Positions 35,063 to 43,951 of a stretch of DNA of 51,317 bases are shown piece after piece. The first letter of the stretch is position 1. Every line of letters begins with the position of its first letter. The notes beneath the pieces were generated by a model that was given only the letters and a program-made list of their open reading frames with translations, ran no database searches and was not told the DNA's origin. Origin of the DNA: JBEBGV01 sp040081265 (GTDB taxonomy: Bacteria > Acidobacteriota > Vicinamibacteria > Vicinamibacterales > UBA2999); the NCBI GenBank assembly GCA_040081265.1, contig JBEBGV010000036.1, positions 1 to 51,317 on the forward strand, read 5' to 3'. Position numbers and translations under genes: made by a program.

Positions 35063-36424
35063 ATGCCGCACGCCACCATCCTGATCGTTGACGATGAACA
35101 ACTGATTCGCTGGTCGATACGAGAACGGCTCTCCCGCGAGGGGTACGAGCTGCTCGAGGCGGGCACGGCCGCCGCGGCGAGAGAACATCTGGCCAGCAAC
35201 CCGGACCTGGTGCTGCTCGACTTCCGGCTGCCTGATTCCGATGGTCTGGTGCTGTTGCGCGAGATCAAGGAGCGCGACGCCGATGCGCTGGTGATCCTGA
35301 TGACCGCCTACTCGACGATCGAGAACGCAGTGGAGGCGATGAAACTGGGCGCCTACCACTACGTGAACAAGCCGTTCAACGTTGACGAGGTGGCGCTGCT
35401 GGTGGAGAAGGCGCTCGAGACGAGCCAGCTTCGCCGGGAGGTCAAGTCGATCAGGAGTTCGCAGCGCAGCGAATACGGCTTCGAATCCATCGTCGGCACC
35501 TCGCCGGCGATGAGGGACGTCAAGTCGCTGCTCTCCCGTGTGGCGGCAAGCCCTGCGTCAACAGTGCTCCTGAATGGAGAGACTGGCACCGGCAAGGACC
35601 TGGCAGCCAAGGCGATCCACTACAACAGTGATCGAGCCAACCGGCAGTTCGTGAACATCACGTGTTCGGCCATCCCCGAGCAGTTGCTCGAAAGCGAGCT
35701 GTTTGGTCACGAGCGGGGCGCCTTCACCGATGCCAGGCAGCAGAAGCGCGGGCTCTTTGAAACCGCCGATGGCGGCACCGTGTTTCTCGACGAGATCGGC
35801 GAGATGGCGCCGGGACTGCAGGCCAAGCTCCTGCGCTTCCTGGAAGAGAAGACCTTCAAGCGGGTCGGCGGTCTGATCGACGTCCGCGTGGACGTGCGCG
35901 TGATTGCCGCCACCCACAGAAACCTCGACCAGCTCGTGCAGGAAGGAAAGTTCCGCGAGGACCTGTTCTACCGCCTGCAGGTGATGCCGATCGTCCTGCC
36001 GTCACTGAGGGAACGACGCGGCGACATACCGCTGCTCGCCAACTACTTCGTGGACAAGTTCAATCGCGAGTTCAAGAAGAAGGTCACCCACATCTCGGCG
36101 GCGGCGATGAAGACGCTCGAGGACTACGGCTGGCCGGGCAACATCCGCGAGCTGAGGAATGCCATCGAGCGGGCGATGTTGCTGATCGATGGCCAGACGC
36201 TCGAGCCGACGCACCTCACCATGCTGGCGAGGACGGTGAGCACCAACCGGTTCCAGCTTCCGCCGGAAGGGGTGCGGCTCGAGGAACTCGAACGCCAGCT
36301 GCTCGTGCAGGCGCTCGATCGGACGGGTGGCAACCAGACGCAGGCTGGGGAGTTGCTCGGCATCAATCGCGATCAGGTGCGCTACCGCATCGAGAAGTTC
36401 AACCTGCCCCGCGCGTCGTCATAG
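35063..36424 (+). CDS. NtrC-family sigma-54 response regulator
   Basis: 453 residues from the ATG at 35063. Receiver (about 1-120): VDDEQLIRW, phospho-Asp in VLLDFRLPDSDG, Lys in YVNKPF. AAA+ domain (about 145-375): Walker A GETGTGKDL, sigma-54 loop GAFTDA (a known variant of GAFTGA), Walker B GTVFLDEIGEM, and YGWPGNIRELRNAIERAM. C-terminal Fis-type helix-turn-helix (about 408-450): ALDRTGGNQTQAGELLGINRDQVRYRIEKF. The domain set activates sigma-54 promoters after phosphorylation. It is divergent from an NtrB-type kinase and close to a lone receiver and a heme-PAS-like kinase. It is the best candidate activator for the sigma-54 promoters listed in this window. Confidence 0.93.
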   Translation: MPHATILIVDDEQLIRWSIRERLSREGYELLEAGTAAAAREHLASNPDLVLLDFRLPDSDGLVLLREIKERDADALVILMTAYSTIENAVEAMKLGAYHYVNKPFNVDEVALLVEKALETSQLRREVKSIRSSQRSEYGFESIVGTSPAMRDVKSLLSRVAASPASTVLLNGETGTGKDLAAKAIHYNSDRANRQFVNITCSAIPEQLLESELFGHERGAFTDARQQKRGLFETADGGTVFLDEIGEMAPGLQAKLLRFLEEKTFKRVGGLIDVRVDVRVIAATHRNLDQLVQEGKFREDLFYRLQVMPIVLPSLRERRGDIPLLANYFVDKFNREFKKKVTHISAAAMKTLEDYGWPGNIRELRNAIERAMLLIDGQTLEPTHLTMLARTVSTNRFQLPPEGVRLEELERQLLVQALDRTGGNQTQAGELLGINRDQVRYRIEKFNLPRASS

Positions 36425-36443
36425 CGACGGTCGCACCGCGTGG

Positions 36444-36488
36444 GGCGAGCCTTGTCAGGCTCGCCTCGCGAACCCAACAGGGTTCGCG
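36444..36488. terminator. Double hairpin between convergent genes
   Basis: Stem 1: GGCGAGCC / GGCTCGCC with a 6-nt loop (36444-36465). Stem 2: CGCGAACCC / GGGTTCGCG with an AACA loop (36467-36488). They lie between the 3' ends of the NtrC-type and Usp genes. No T-run follows, so these may be bidirectional terminators or another REP-type repeat with different arms from the TACGTA family. Confidence 0.55.
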
Positions 36489-36517
36489 CCACAGCACGTC
36501 ATCTCCAGCGTCTATGT

Positions 36518-37009
36518 CTACGCCGTGGCGACCGCCGGGAAGGCCGCTGCCTCCCGTACGGGCTCAGGGGTCGCATGCACCGTCAGCACCGGACACGTAG
36601 AGTGGCGGGTCACGCGTTCGGCCACGCTGCCGAGGAGTGCGTGTGTGACGCCCGTGCGCCCGTGCGTGCCCATCACGAGAAGGTCAACCCCGAGGCTGTG
36701 TGCCATCTCGACGATGGTGCTGGCGGCTGAGCCCATGCGGATTTCGGTCGTCGCCCGGAACTTCGTGCGTTCGGCCGGAGCAAGCATGGCCGAGAGCTTG
36801 GTCTCCGCCTCCTGCTCGAGTGCGGCCACCATGGCCGAGGTATCAGGTACGAGCACCTCGGCGCCCATCATGCCGGCGATGACCGGGTTCTCGACCACGT
36901 GGAGCAGGTGCAGTGACGCCCCGAACTGCGCGGCCACGGCCTTGGCATAGACGAGTGCGGCATCCGACGGTGCGCTGAAGTCGGTTGCTACGAGGATCCG
37001 TGTGAACAT
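36518..37009 (-). CDS. Universal stress protein (single domain)
   Basis: 163 residues, preceded by CAGGAGGCG. ILVATDFSAPSDAALVYAKAVAAQ at the N-terminus; the ATP-binding signature is complete (MGTHGRTGVTHALLGSVAERV, about 125-145: G-x2-G-x9-G-S). It is therefore an ATP-binding Usp, unlike the C-terminal domain of the tandem protein at 28374, where the motif is altered. A sigma-54-like promoter is 42 nt upstream of the start codon. Probable role in energy or oxygen limitation response. Confidence 0.92.
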   Translation of the reverse strand: MFTRILVATDFSAPSDAALVYAKAVAAQFGASLHLLHVVENPVIAGMMGAEVLVPDTSAMVAALEQEAETKLSAMLAPAERTKFRATTEIRMGSAASTIVEMAHSLGVDLLVMGTHGRTGVTHALLGSVAERVTRHSTCPVLTVHATPEPVREAAAFPAVATA

Positions 37010-37051
37010 GGTCGCCTCCTGAACGGCTGTCGCGCCGCTGTGTGGAATGGC

Positions 37052-37067
37052 TGCACATTGCGCGCCA
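37052..37067 (-). promoter_or_regulatory. Sigma-54 promoter of the single-domain Usp gene
   Basis: The reverse strand has TGGCGCG-N4-GTGCA with GG-N10-GC spacing (6 of 7 and 3 of 4), 42 nt before the ATG at 37009. The TonB receptor gene is divergent from here; no promoter for it could be fixed in 37068-37145. Confidence 0.6.
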
Positions 37068-37145
37068 CTTTGCGCGCGTCTCCTGACAAACTCTTCAGGA
37101 ACACTTCAGGTGTTGCCCGAAACGCCCGCCGGTAAGCTGTCTGCC

Positions 37146-39497
37146 ATGCGTGGACTATTTCGCGGCGTATTTCTCGCGCTCCTTCTCGGCTTTGTCCCGG
37201 TTGCCGCCCTCGCTCAGGGCACCGGGAATGTCACGGGGACAGTGTCAGACGAGACCGGCGGGGTCCTGCCCGGCGCGACGGTGTCGTTGATGGCCGTCGG
37301 CTCGTCGATGGTGGTTGAGACCGTCACCGATGGCACTGGTGTGTACCGGTTCGACAATGTCCCGCCCGGTCAGGCTGAGCTGACCGTCCGACTGATCAAC
37401 TTCAGCACTGTCCGGCGGGTGGTGACCGTGACCGCCGGCGGCACGGTCACCGCAAACGCGCAGATGCTCGTGGCGACCAGCGCCGACATCGTGGTCACCG
37501 CGCCGCGGACGTTCCGAAACCTCGCCGAGATCGAGAACCCGGCAGAGAACCTGGTCGGCGTCGCCTCGGCTGGCAGCGAAGGCGCCATCACCGCTGCGCA
37601 GCTCGCGGTCCGACCCGTCAACCGCGCCGCAGAGGTGCTCGAGACCGTGCCCGGCATGGTGATCAGCCAGCACAGCGGAGAGGGGAAGGCGAATCAGTAC
37701 TACCTGCGCGGCTTCAACCTCGACCACGGGTTCGACTTCGCGCAGACCATTGCCGGCATTCCCGTCAACATGCCCACGCACGCGCATGCGCAAGGCTATG
37801 CGGACTCGAACTTCCTGATCCCGGAGCTGGTGAGCGGCGTGCAGTTCCGCAAGGGGCCGTACTACGCACAAAACGGAGACTTCTCGTCAGCAGGCTCGGC
37901 GACGATCAACTACTTCAACACCCTCGATCGTCCGATTGCGACCGTCAGTGGCGGATCCTTCGACTACCAGCGCGTGTTCCTTGCCGCGTCGCCCAAGGTC
38001 GGCGCCGGAAACCTGCTCGGTGCGTTCGAGTTCGAGAAGGACGCCGGACCGTGGGTGAGTCCGAACAAGAAGAACAAGTACAACGGCGTGGTGCGCTTCA
38101 GCCAGGGTGATGCGCGTAACGGCCTTTCGCTGACGTATCTGGGATTCTCGAACCACTGGCACTCGACGGACCAGATTCCGCAGCGCGCGGTGGACGCCGG
38201 GTTGATCGACCGCTTCGGGTTCATCGAAGAGAGCGACGGTGGCGAGACTTATCGACACGCGGGCATCTTCGACTGGCAGCATTCGCAAGCCAACGACTCC
38301 ACACGGGTGACGGCGTTCGTGCAGCGGTATGGCGTGCAGCTGTTCCACAACTTCACCTACTTCATGAACGATCCGGTGAACGGCGACCAGTTCGAGCAGT
38401 TCGAGAATCGCTGGACGACCGGCGCCAAGGTGACGCATCGCAAGATCGCACGTGTGGCCGGCAAGCCCACCGAGAGCGCCGTTGGCGTCGATTTCAGGAA
38501 CGACTCGGTGGGCGGCCCGCTCGGGCTGTATCACACGCGGCAGACCGAGCGACTCGAGACCATTCGCGCCGACGAGGCCGATCAGTCCACCGTGGGTATC
38601 TTTGGTGAGACCGAGGTGGAGTGGAGCCGCACGGTGCGCACGACCTTCGGGCTTCGCGGCGATCTCTACCGCTGGAAGGTTGACTCGAGCAACCCGCTGA
38701 ACTCCGGGAAAGAATTGTCGGCGATTGTGAACCCGAAAATCTCGGCGGCATTCGGGCCGTGGGGCGGCACCGAGTTCTACGCCAACTGGGGCATGGGCTA
38801 TCACTCGAACTCCGGCCTCGGCATCCTGCTGAAGGTGGACCCGATCTCCGGTCAGCCGGCGGATGCGGCGCCAGCGTTCGCGCGGGCACAGGGTGGCGAA
38901 TTCGGTGTCCGGACCGTGGCGATTCGCGGCCTCCAGACGACGGCAACCGTCTGGTACCTTGGCTTTGACTCGGAGCTGATCTACGTTGGCGACTCGGGCA
39001 GCACGGAAGCGGGTCCGGCGACGCGACGAGAGGGTGTCGAAATCACCAACTACGTCTATCCCAACCGCTGGGTGGCGCTGGATCTTGATCTCTCGTTCTC
39101 GCGAGCGCGATTCCGTGACGTGCCGGAGGGCGAGAACTTCGTGCCCGGAGCGCTGAACCGCGTCATCTCCGGTGGGATCGCGGTCAATCCGCCGGCAGGT
39201 GTCGCAGCTGGTGGCTTTGGCAGCCTGCGCGTGCGCCATTTTGGTCCCCGTCCCCTGATCGAAGACAACAGCGTGGAGTCAAAGTCCACGTCCATCGTCA
39301 ACGGAGAGGTCGGCTACAAGTTCTCCGAACGCATCCGGCTGACGCTCGAGGGCTACAACCTCTTCAACGCGAAGGTGTCGGATATCGATTACTTCTTCGA
39401 GTCGCAGCTCAAGAATGAGCCGGCACCGGTGGAGGACCTCCACTTCCACGCCGCAATCCCGCGTTCGGCCAGGCTGGCTCTGCGGGTCACCTTCTAG
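37146..39497 (+). CDS. TonB-dependent receptor with N-terminal carboxypeptidase-regulatory-like domain
   Basis: 783 residues from the ATG at 37146. Signal peptide about 1-23. Residues 25-110 form a CarboxypepD_reg-like beta-sandwich (GTVSDETGGVLPGATVSLMA). The plug (about 145-265) contains VLETVPGMVISQHSGEG and YYLRGFNLDHGFDFAQTIAG, then a His-containing PVNMPTHAHAQGYADSNFLIPE. The beta-barrel ends with a C-terminal Phe (LALRVTF), the outer-membrane signal. This plug type (THxHxQGYxDxNFLIPE) is a recognisable receptor subgroup whose substrate is not known to me; metal chelates are possible. It is convergent with the porin-cytochrome operon, 6 bp apart from its last gene. Confidence 0.9.
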   Translation: MRGLFRGVFLALLLGFVPVAALAQGTGNVTGTVSDETGGVLPGATVSLMAVGSSMVVETVTDGTGVYRFDNVPPGQAELTVRLINFSTVRRVVTVTAGGTVTANAQMLVATSADIVVTAPRTFRNLAEIENPAENLVGVASAGSEGAITAAQLAVRPVNRAAEVLETVPGMVISQHSGEGKANQYYLRGFNLDHGFDFAQTIAGIPVNMPTHAHAQGYADSNFLIPELVSGVQFRKGPYYAQNGDFSSAGSATINYFNTLDRPIATVSGGSFDYQRVFLAASPKVGAGNLLGAFEFEKDAGPWVSPNKKNKYNGVVRFSQGDARNGLSLTYLGFSNHWHSTDQIPQRAVDAGLIDRFGFIEESDGGETYRHAGIFDWQHSQANDSTRVTAFVQRYGVQLFHNFTYFMNDPVNGDQFEQFENRWTTGAKVTHRKIARVAGKPTESAVGVDFRNDSVGGPLGLYHTRQTERLETIRADEADQSTVGIFGETEVEWSRTVRTTFGLRGDLYRWKVDSSNPLNSGKELSAIVNPKISAAFGPWGGTEFYANWGMGYHSNSGLGILLKVDPISGQPADAAPAFARAQGGEFGVRTVAIRGLQTTATVWYLGFDSELIYVGDSGSTEAGPATRREGVEITNYVYPNRWVALDLDLSFSRARFRDVPEGENFVPGALNRVISGGIAVNPPAGVAAGGFGSLRVRHFGPRPLIEDNSVESKSTSIVNGEVGYKFSERIRLTLEGYNLFNAKVSDIDYFFESQLKNEPAPVEDLHFHAAIPRSARLALRVTF

Positions 39498-39503
39498 CGG
39501 CTG

Positions 39504-39689
39504 TCAGCCCGCGACCAGCGCCCAGAGAAAGAGCGCCACCCCGGCCAGGACCAGTGGGACGGTGACCACGGCGAAGGTGACAAACGCCAGCGGATGCACC
39601 AGCGTCGCGACTGCCAGTTCGACGACCAGGCCGGAGGCGATGAGCCATCCCGCCCACGACAGGCGGCGTTCGAGTAGCGCCGTACTCAT
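39504..39689 (-). CDS. Small two-helix membrane protein at the end of the cytochrome operon
   Basis: 61 residues. Helices at about 12-31 and 36-58, no Cys. Its ATG overlaps the TGA of the tetraheme cytochrome gene by 4 bp, so it is translationally coupled. Perhaps a small subunit or assembly factor of the NapC-like cytochrome. No family recognised. Confidence 0.65.
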   Translation of the reverse strand: MSTALLERRLSWAGWLIASGLVVELAVATLVHPLAFVTFAVVTVPLVLAGVALFLWALVAG

Positions 39690-40354
39690 GGCTGTGTTGC
39701 CTCTTGCCGTGACGCTCCCGGCACTGTTGCCCCCTTCCAGAACGTCTCATCGGCTATCGCCTCGACGTCGTGCACCGTGTCGTGGCAGCGGCTCGACGTG
39801 CACCCGAGCGTGTTGTTCTTGATCGAGGTGAGCGAGTCAGGGGTACGGTTGTGTGCCGACTGTTCCTCGAACTTGCGGGCGCCGAGGTGGCAGTGGAGGC
39901 ACTCGCGATTGTTGTACGGCTCGTAGAGCTTGATTTCTGCTGGCGCAGGCTCGGTCCCCAGGTAGTGCACGTACATGTGCCGCAGGCCGCGCAGCTTCGA
40001 GTTCATGCCGCCGAACATCGTGTAGTCGGTGTGGCAGGTGTAGCAGGCGCGGTCGCGGGGCACGCGGTTGTTCTGGAAGTGCGACGCCGGCACATAGCTG
40101 GCGTCGTCGTACAGCAGGCTCTGGCCGTGGTCGCTCATGACGTGGCACGAGAGACAGAACTCGGTGCTCTGCGCGCGCTCCATGTGCGTGGTGTACCCAC
40201 CGATCAGCGAGACCACCGGCAGGACGCACAGCGCCGCAAAGGCCAGAATCTTGCCGCCGCGCGCCCGCGTGATGTCCGCGCGGGTGGCCACGACCGCGGC
40301 CAGCGCGGCGGCTACCCCGGCGAAGACCACCAGCAGGATGTCAGCCTGGCTCAT
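39686..40354 (-). CDS. NapC/NirT-like membrane tetraheme cytochrome c
   Basis: 222 residues from the ATG at 40354. Two N-terminal hydrophobic helices (about 5-23 and 34-53), then four heme motifs: CLSCH, CYTCH, CLHCH and an expanded CTSSRCH (C-x4-CH). Several further His for distal ligation. The protein resembles NapC/CymA-type quinol dehydrogenases, which pass electrons from the inner-membrane quinone pool to periplasmic partners, but with two anchor helices instead of one. It overlaps the cytochrome gene at 40351 by 4 bp. As part of the operon with decaheme and porin genes, it would be the inner-membrane end of an electron conduit. Confidence 0.85.
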   Translation of the reverse strand: MSQADILLVVFAGVAAALAAVVATRADITRARGGKILAFAALCVLPVVSLIGGYTTHMERAQSTEFCLSCHVMSDHGQSLLYDDASYVPASHFQNNRVPRDRACYTCHTDYTMFGGMNSKLRGLRHMYVHYLGTEPAPAEIKLYEPYNNRECLHCHLGARKFEEQSAHNRTPDSLTSIKNNTLGCTSSRCHDTVHDVEAIADETFWKGATVPGASRQEATQP

Positions 40355-40695
40355 TTCTTGGCGAGGCTGCGATAGTACTCGACGACCTGCTTGATCTGGT
40401 CTGCAGTGAGGTCCTTGGCAAACGCGTCCATGTCGGGCGCCTTGCCTTTGGTGACGATCTCGATCATCTGCTCGGTCGTGATCTTCAGACTTGTCTTGCG
40501 CACGTCCTCGAGCTTGAGCTTGCGCCCCTTCGCGGTCTTTCCGGCACCATCGGCTCCGTGGCAGACGGCACACTTGTCGAGGTAGTGGTCGGTGGCGCTC
40601 TTGGCCTGGGCGTTGGCCACTCCGGCCGAGAGGCCCACGCCCAGCACGGCAGAGGCCATGATGGCTATCGCGTTCTTCGTGATCAGTGCGTGCAT
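40351..40695 (-). CDS. Small periplasmic monoheme cytochrome c
   Basis: 114 residues from the ATG at 40695 (GGAGGCG upstream). Signal peptide about 1-29 (IAIMASAVLGVGLSAGVANAQ). One heme motif, KCAVCHGADGAGKTAKG (about 41-57), and a Met ligand in APDMDAFAKDL. Class I cytochrome c fold of the c551/c5 size class. Likely a soluble carrier between the NapC-like cytochrome and the decaheme protein. Confidence 0.88.
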   Translation of the reverse strand: MHALITKNAIAIMASAVLGVGLSAGVANAQAKSATDHYLDKCAVCHGADGAGKTAKGRKLKLEDVRKTSLKITTEQMIEIVTKGKAPDMDAFAKDLTADQIKQVVEYYRSLAKK

Positions 40696-40708
40696 GTGCT
40701 CGCCTCCA

Positions 40709-42751
40709 TTAAAACTCACGCGTGAACCGAACCGTCAGCAGGTTCGCGCGGAAGTCGTTAGCCGATAGTATCTCCTGCGTCGACTTCGTTCGCTGCAGGT
40801 CGAAGGAGAGACGACCGGCCTTCGGGATCTGCACATAAACGGTCCCGGTCATGTAGAACAGGGACGCCGGACCGTAGAGTGCCGGCTCGCCGAAGATCTG
40901 GTCGAGCCCGCTGGTGCGATCGTAGTTCCCGGTGAGGGTCGCGCCAATGGCCTTGACGGGCTCCACGCTGGCGCCGAACTGCCACACCCGGTCGATCTCG
41001 CGGTCGTTCATCGGCAGGCTCGCGAGCGGCGCGGTTCCGCGCACGAACGAGACGCTGCCTGTGCCCACGAAGCTCTGGTAATCAAATCCGCCGGTCAGCG
41101 ACAGGCGACGGTCGAGGGCATACGACAGTGAGACGGCTGCCGCACGTGTGTGGCTGACAAAGCTGGCCTCGGTCTGTTCGGCATCGGTCTGGCTCGCCGT
41201 CGCCTCGATGGAGAACGCGTCAGTCGGGGCGATGTGGAGAATGAGGCGGCCGACGGATCGCTCAGCTGGCGACATCCGCGTGTAGGGAGAATTGACGTAA
41301 GAGGTCTGATACGTGCCGCGCGCGCTGAACTGCGGAACAGGTCGATAGCCGACGAAGAGCTCCGGCCAGACCGCGCGCTCACGATTGCTCGCTCCGACGT
41401 TCAGCACGCCGTCTTCGTGCATGCGGACGTCGCGCTGCGCAAGCCTGACACCAGGCCGGACGGTGAGCACGCGCGACGGCAGCCAGGTGGTGCTGAGCCC
41501 CAGCGAATGCGTCGTGTTGCGCCATTCGGTCTCGACATCTTCCACGGTGCGCACCGCCGCGGACGTGGAGGTGGGGTAGAGGGCCACGACGCTGGTCAAC
41601 TCCGCCTCCGACGTGCTGGTGGCGTGCGAATAGCGATAGTTGACGTCGAACGCCCAGCGATCGAGCGGCCGCCAGGTCAGGCCCTGGTCGATGACCGATG
41701 TCGGTGTGGCCGTGTGGCCATCGGCGGTGACTGCCACGTCGTAGGGTGAGTAGGTGCCAGCCGTCGGAGCGCGTGCCGTGCCGGTGTAAGCCGCGTCGAG
41801 TTCGAACGGACCGCGATAGCGGTAGAACGAGTAGTCGCTACGCCACTCCAGAGACGAGGCGGGACGGGCGACAAACGACAATTCGCTGACCGGCGTCGAC
41901 AGCTTGCGTGTCTGCACCCACCTGAGCGCAGTAAGGGGTTCGTTCGCCGTTGCGGCTTCAACGACGTTGATGCTGCGCTCGGGCGTGGCCACCGGGCTGA
42001 ATGTCTGGTGGTCGCGCGAGGTCTGATATCCCACGCGGTAGTTGAGCGTCCATCGTGCCCGGTTATAGGCGACGCCGGCTGTCGCGCGGTCTGACGAGGT
42101 GTCTACCGGCCCGGACAGCGCAAAGGCATTGGCGCGTGCGAATCCGGCCCACGTCGAGGAGGCGCCGGTGTAGTCGAGCGAGCGCGTCGACTGTATCGAC
42201 CCGCCGTTGGACACGCGGTCGTAGGCCAGGAGCACCTTCAACCGATTCGACACGTCGTAGACAAATGACACATTGCCGACCTGCCGCGCCGTCGTCCACG
42301 AGTGGCGATCGGTCACGACACGTGTGTCAAACCCACCGAGTGACGCCGGCGTGTCGGGCGCGCGATTAAAGAATCGACTGCGTCGCCAGTTGACCTGCAG
42401 CTGGTACTTCTGAGCCTTCTTCACGCCGATCTGAAGGGTGGGAAACGGATCGCCCCCCAGCCCGGTCGCCCGCAGCGAGAACGTGTCAGCAAGTCCGCCG
42501 GTTCCTGTGCCCCTGTCTGCACTGAGATCAATGCCGAAGAGCCGCAGACCTTCGGTGACGTCGAACATCTGCCGGAAGGCGTCCTGCGAGCCCTTCACAC
42601 TCTGGACCCGGTAGCCGAGATCGATGGATCCCTGCACACTCTTCCCGGTAGCTGCGTCGGGCTGTGTCGCGGTGTCTTGAGCGAGGGTGGGACAGACCGC
42701 CATCAGGAGAGCGGTGACGATCCCGAAACCGAAAGGTCGTATCTTCAACAC
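40709..42751 (-). CDS. MtrB/PioB-family outer-membrane porin
   Basis: 680 residues. Signal peptide about 1-24 (GIVTALLMAVCPTLAQ). The rest is alternating short beta strands rich in aromatic and polar residues, ending in LLTVRFTREF with a C-terminal Phe. Early segments (VQGSIDLGYRVQSVKGSQDAFRQMFD, LRLFGIDLSADRG) are of the MtrB/PioB type as I know it. These porins hold a decaheme cytochrome of the MtrA/PioA type in the outer membrane so electrons can cross. Here the decaheme gene directly precedes (9 bp gap). No extracellular MtrC-like decaheme is seen in the window. Confidence 0.85.
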   Translation of the reverse strand: MLKIRPFGFGIVTALLMAVCPTLAQDTATQPDAATGKSVQGSIDLGYRVQSVKGSQDAFRQMFDVTEGLRLFGIDLSADRGTGTGGLADTFSLRATGLGGDPFPTLQIGVKKAQKYQLQVNWRRSRFFNRAPDTPASLGGFDTRVVTDRHSWTTARQVGNVSFVYDVSNRLKVLLAYDRVSNGGSIQSTRSLDYTGASSTWAGFARANAFALSGPVDTSSDRATAGVAYNRARWTLNYRVGYQTSRDHQTFSPVATPERSINVVEAATANEPLTALRWVQTRKLSTPVSELSFVARPASSLEWRSDYSFYRYRGPFELDAAYTGTARAPTAGTYSPYDVAVTADGHTATPTSVIDQGLTWRPLDRWAFDVNYRYSHATSTSEAELTSVVALYPTSTSAAVRTVEDVETEWRNTTHSLGLSTTWLPSRVLTVRPGVRLAQRDVRMHEDGVLNVGASNRERAVWPELFVGYRPVPQFSARGTYQTSYVNSPYTRMSPAERSVGRLILHIAPTDAFSIEATASQTDAEQTEASFVSHTRAAAVSLSYALDRRLSLTGGFDYQSFVGTGSVSFVRGTAPLASLPMNDREIDRVWQFGASVEPVKAIGATLTGNYDRTSGLDQIFGEPALYGPASLFYMTGTVYVQIPKAGRLSFDLQRTKSTQEILSANDFRANLLTVRFTREF

Positions 42752-42760
42752 GTCGCGCTC

Positions 42761-43834
42761 CTACTGAAGAAAGACCTTGCTCAGGTTTGAGCCGTGAATG
42801 GTGACGTGGCAGCGTGTGCAGTCGCCGCGTGTCTGGAAGCCGAGGCGGCTGTGGGGCACGCCCGGCTGCTCAGCTCCGCCGGCAGCGGTGACGCCATGAC
42901 ACTGCAGACAGAGGAAGCGCGACTCGCGCCGCTGAAGCATGAATCGTGAAACGGATCCGTGCGGTGTGTGGCAGACGGCACACCCTTCCACCTGCACGCC
43001 GCCGTGTTCGAAGACGAACGGGCCGTGCTTGTCAGCATGACAGTTCGTGCACGTTTCCCATCCCGCCGCCGTCAGCGACGGCCGGTTCGGCGTCCCGTGC
43101 GGGCTGTGGCAGTCGGTGCACTTCATCGACCCCTCGGGTACCCGGTGGTGATTGGGCAGCGCGAACTGTGTGCGCACCTGCTGGTGACACTGAAAGCAGA
43201 GCGTTGGCTGCGTGTCCTTCAGCAGGCTCTCGCGCAGCCAGCGCTGTTCAGCGGCCAGGCGTGGCACCTGTGAGAACTGCGCTTGCGCCAGTGGCGGTCG
43301 GTTGGGTGCGCTGTCGTCGGCCGCTTCGGTCAGGTGCGTGGCGTGGCACGTCTGGCACGACACGCCGGTCGCGGCATGGCCGGAGTGATCGAACTTCTGC
43401 AGTCGGGCCGTCGAGTTGTGGCAGGACAGACAGCGCGCCGAGTTCTCGGCGCTGGTGCCCTTGAACGAAAAGATCAGCCGGTTGGCCGCGGCGCTGAGCG
43501 CATCGTCTCCGCGTGAGGCCTGCTGGGCGTCGGCGTGCGCCTTTCCCGGACCATGACACGTCTCGCAGTTCATCTGCTGCGTGCCGTCGGCGCTCTTCAC
43601 GCCCGCGTGCTCGGTCTTGTGAAACTGTGTCAGCTCCGATCGGTGACACGAACGGCAGGTGTCTTCGCCGGCATACCCCTGGTCGGCAGTCTGTGCGGCA
43701 AGTGTCACCGTGACCGACGCGGGTTCGTTGGCTGCAGGCCGCCGTTGTGCGCTGAGGGAGGCGACCGCGACTGCCACCATGAGGATTGAGAGGGTGGCAA
43801 CCGACCAGAGGAACGGATGTCGTAGACGCTTCAA
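42761..43834 (-). CDS. Decaheme c-type cytochrome (MtrA/PioA/DmsE-type)
   Basis: I place the start at a TTG (43834) with GGAG 8 nt upstream, giving 357 residues and an N-terminal export signal (FLWSVATLSILMVAVAVASLSAQ). An ATG at 43933 in the same frame would add 33 residues and lacks a ribosome-binding site. There are exactly ten CxxCH motifs: CRSCH, CETCH, CLSCH, CQTCH, CFQCH, CTDCH, CTNCH, CAVCH, CLQCH and CTRCH. Size, heme number and the following porin gene match periplasmic decaheme MtrA, MtoA or PioA, used for extracellular metal reduction or Fe(II) oxidation. First gene of the five-gene operon. Confidence 0.9.
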   Translation of the reverse strand: MKRLRHPFLWSVATLSILMVAVAVASLSAQRRPAANEPASVTVTLAAQTADQGYAGEDTCRSCHRSELTQFHKTEHAGVKSADGTQQMNCETCHGPGKAHADAQQASRGDDALSAAANRLIFSFKGTSAENSARCLSCHNSTARLQKFDHSGHAATGVSCQTCHATHLTEAADDSAPNRPPLAQAQFSQVPRLAAEQRWLRESLLKDTQPTLCFQCHQQVRTQFALPNHHRVPEGSMKCTDCHSPHGTPNRPSLTAAGWETCTNCHADKHGPFVFEHGGVQVEGCAVCHTPHGSVSRFMLQRRESRFLCLQCHGVTAAGGAEQPGVPHSRLGFQTRGDCTRCHVTIHGSNLSKVFLQ

Positions 43835-43951
43835 GGGCAACTCCGTGCGCGAACTTTTTCCCAGTAAATTGGGCTGCTTCGCGATCAGATTACACCGAAG
43901 AGCTTCAACAAGTCTGTGACGTTTAGCACACATCCGCGATGGAGGGTTGGT

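Noticed and set aside
37887..39239. Open frame antisense to the TonB receptor (450 codons)
   Set aside because: The plus-strand protein has signal peptide, plug and barrel end; the antisense frame has none.
43835..43951. -24/-12-like TGGGAAA ... TCGC before the decaheme gene, and the ATG at 43933
   Set aside because: Only the TGG and the spacing match. The ATG has no ribosome-binding site and adds residues unlike a signal peptide, so the TTG at 43834 was preferred.
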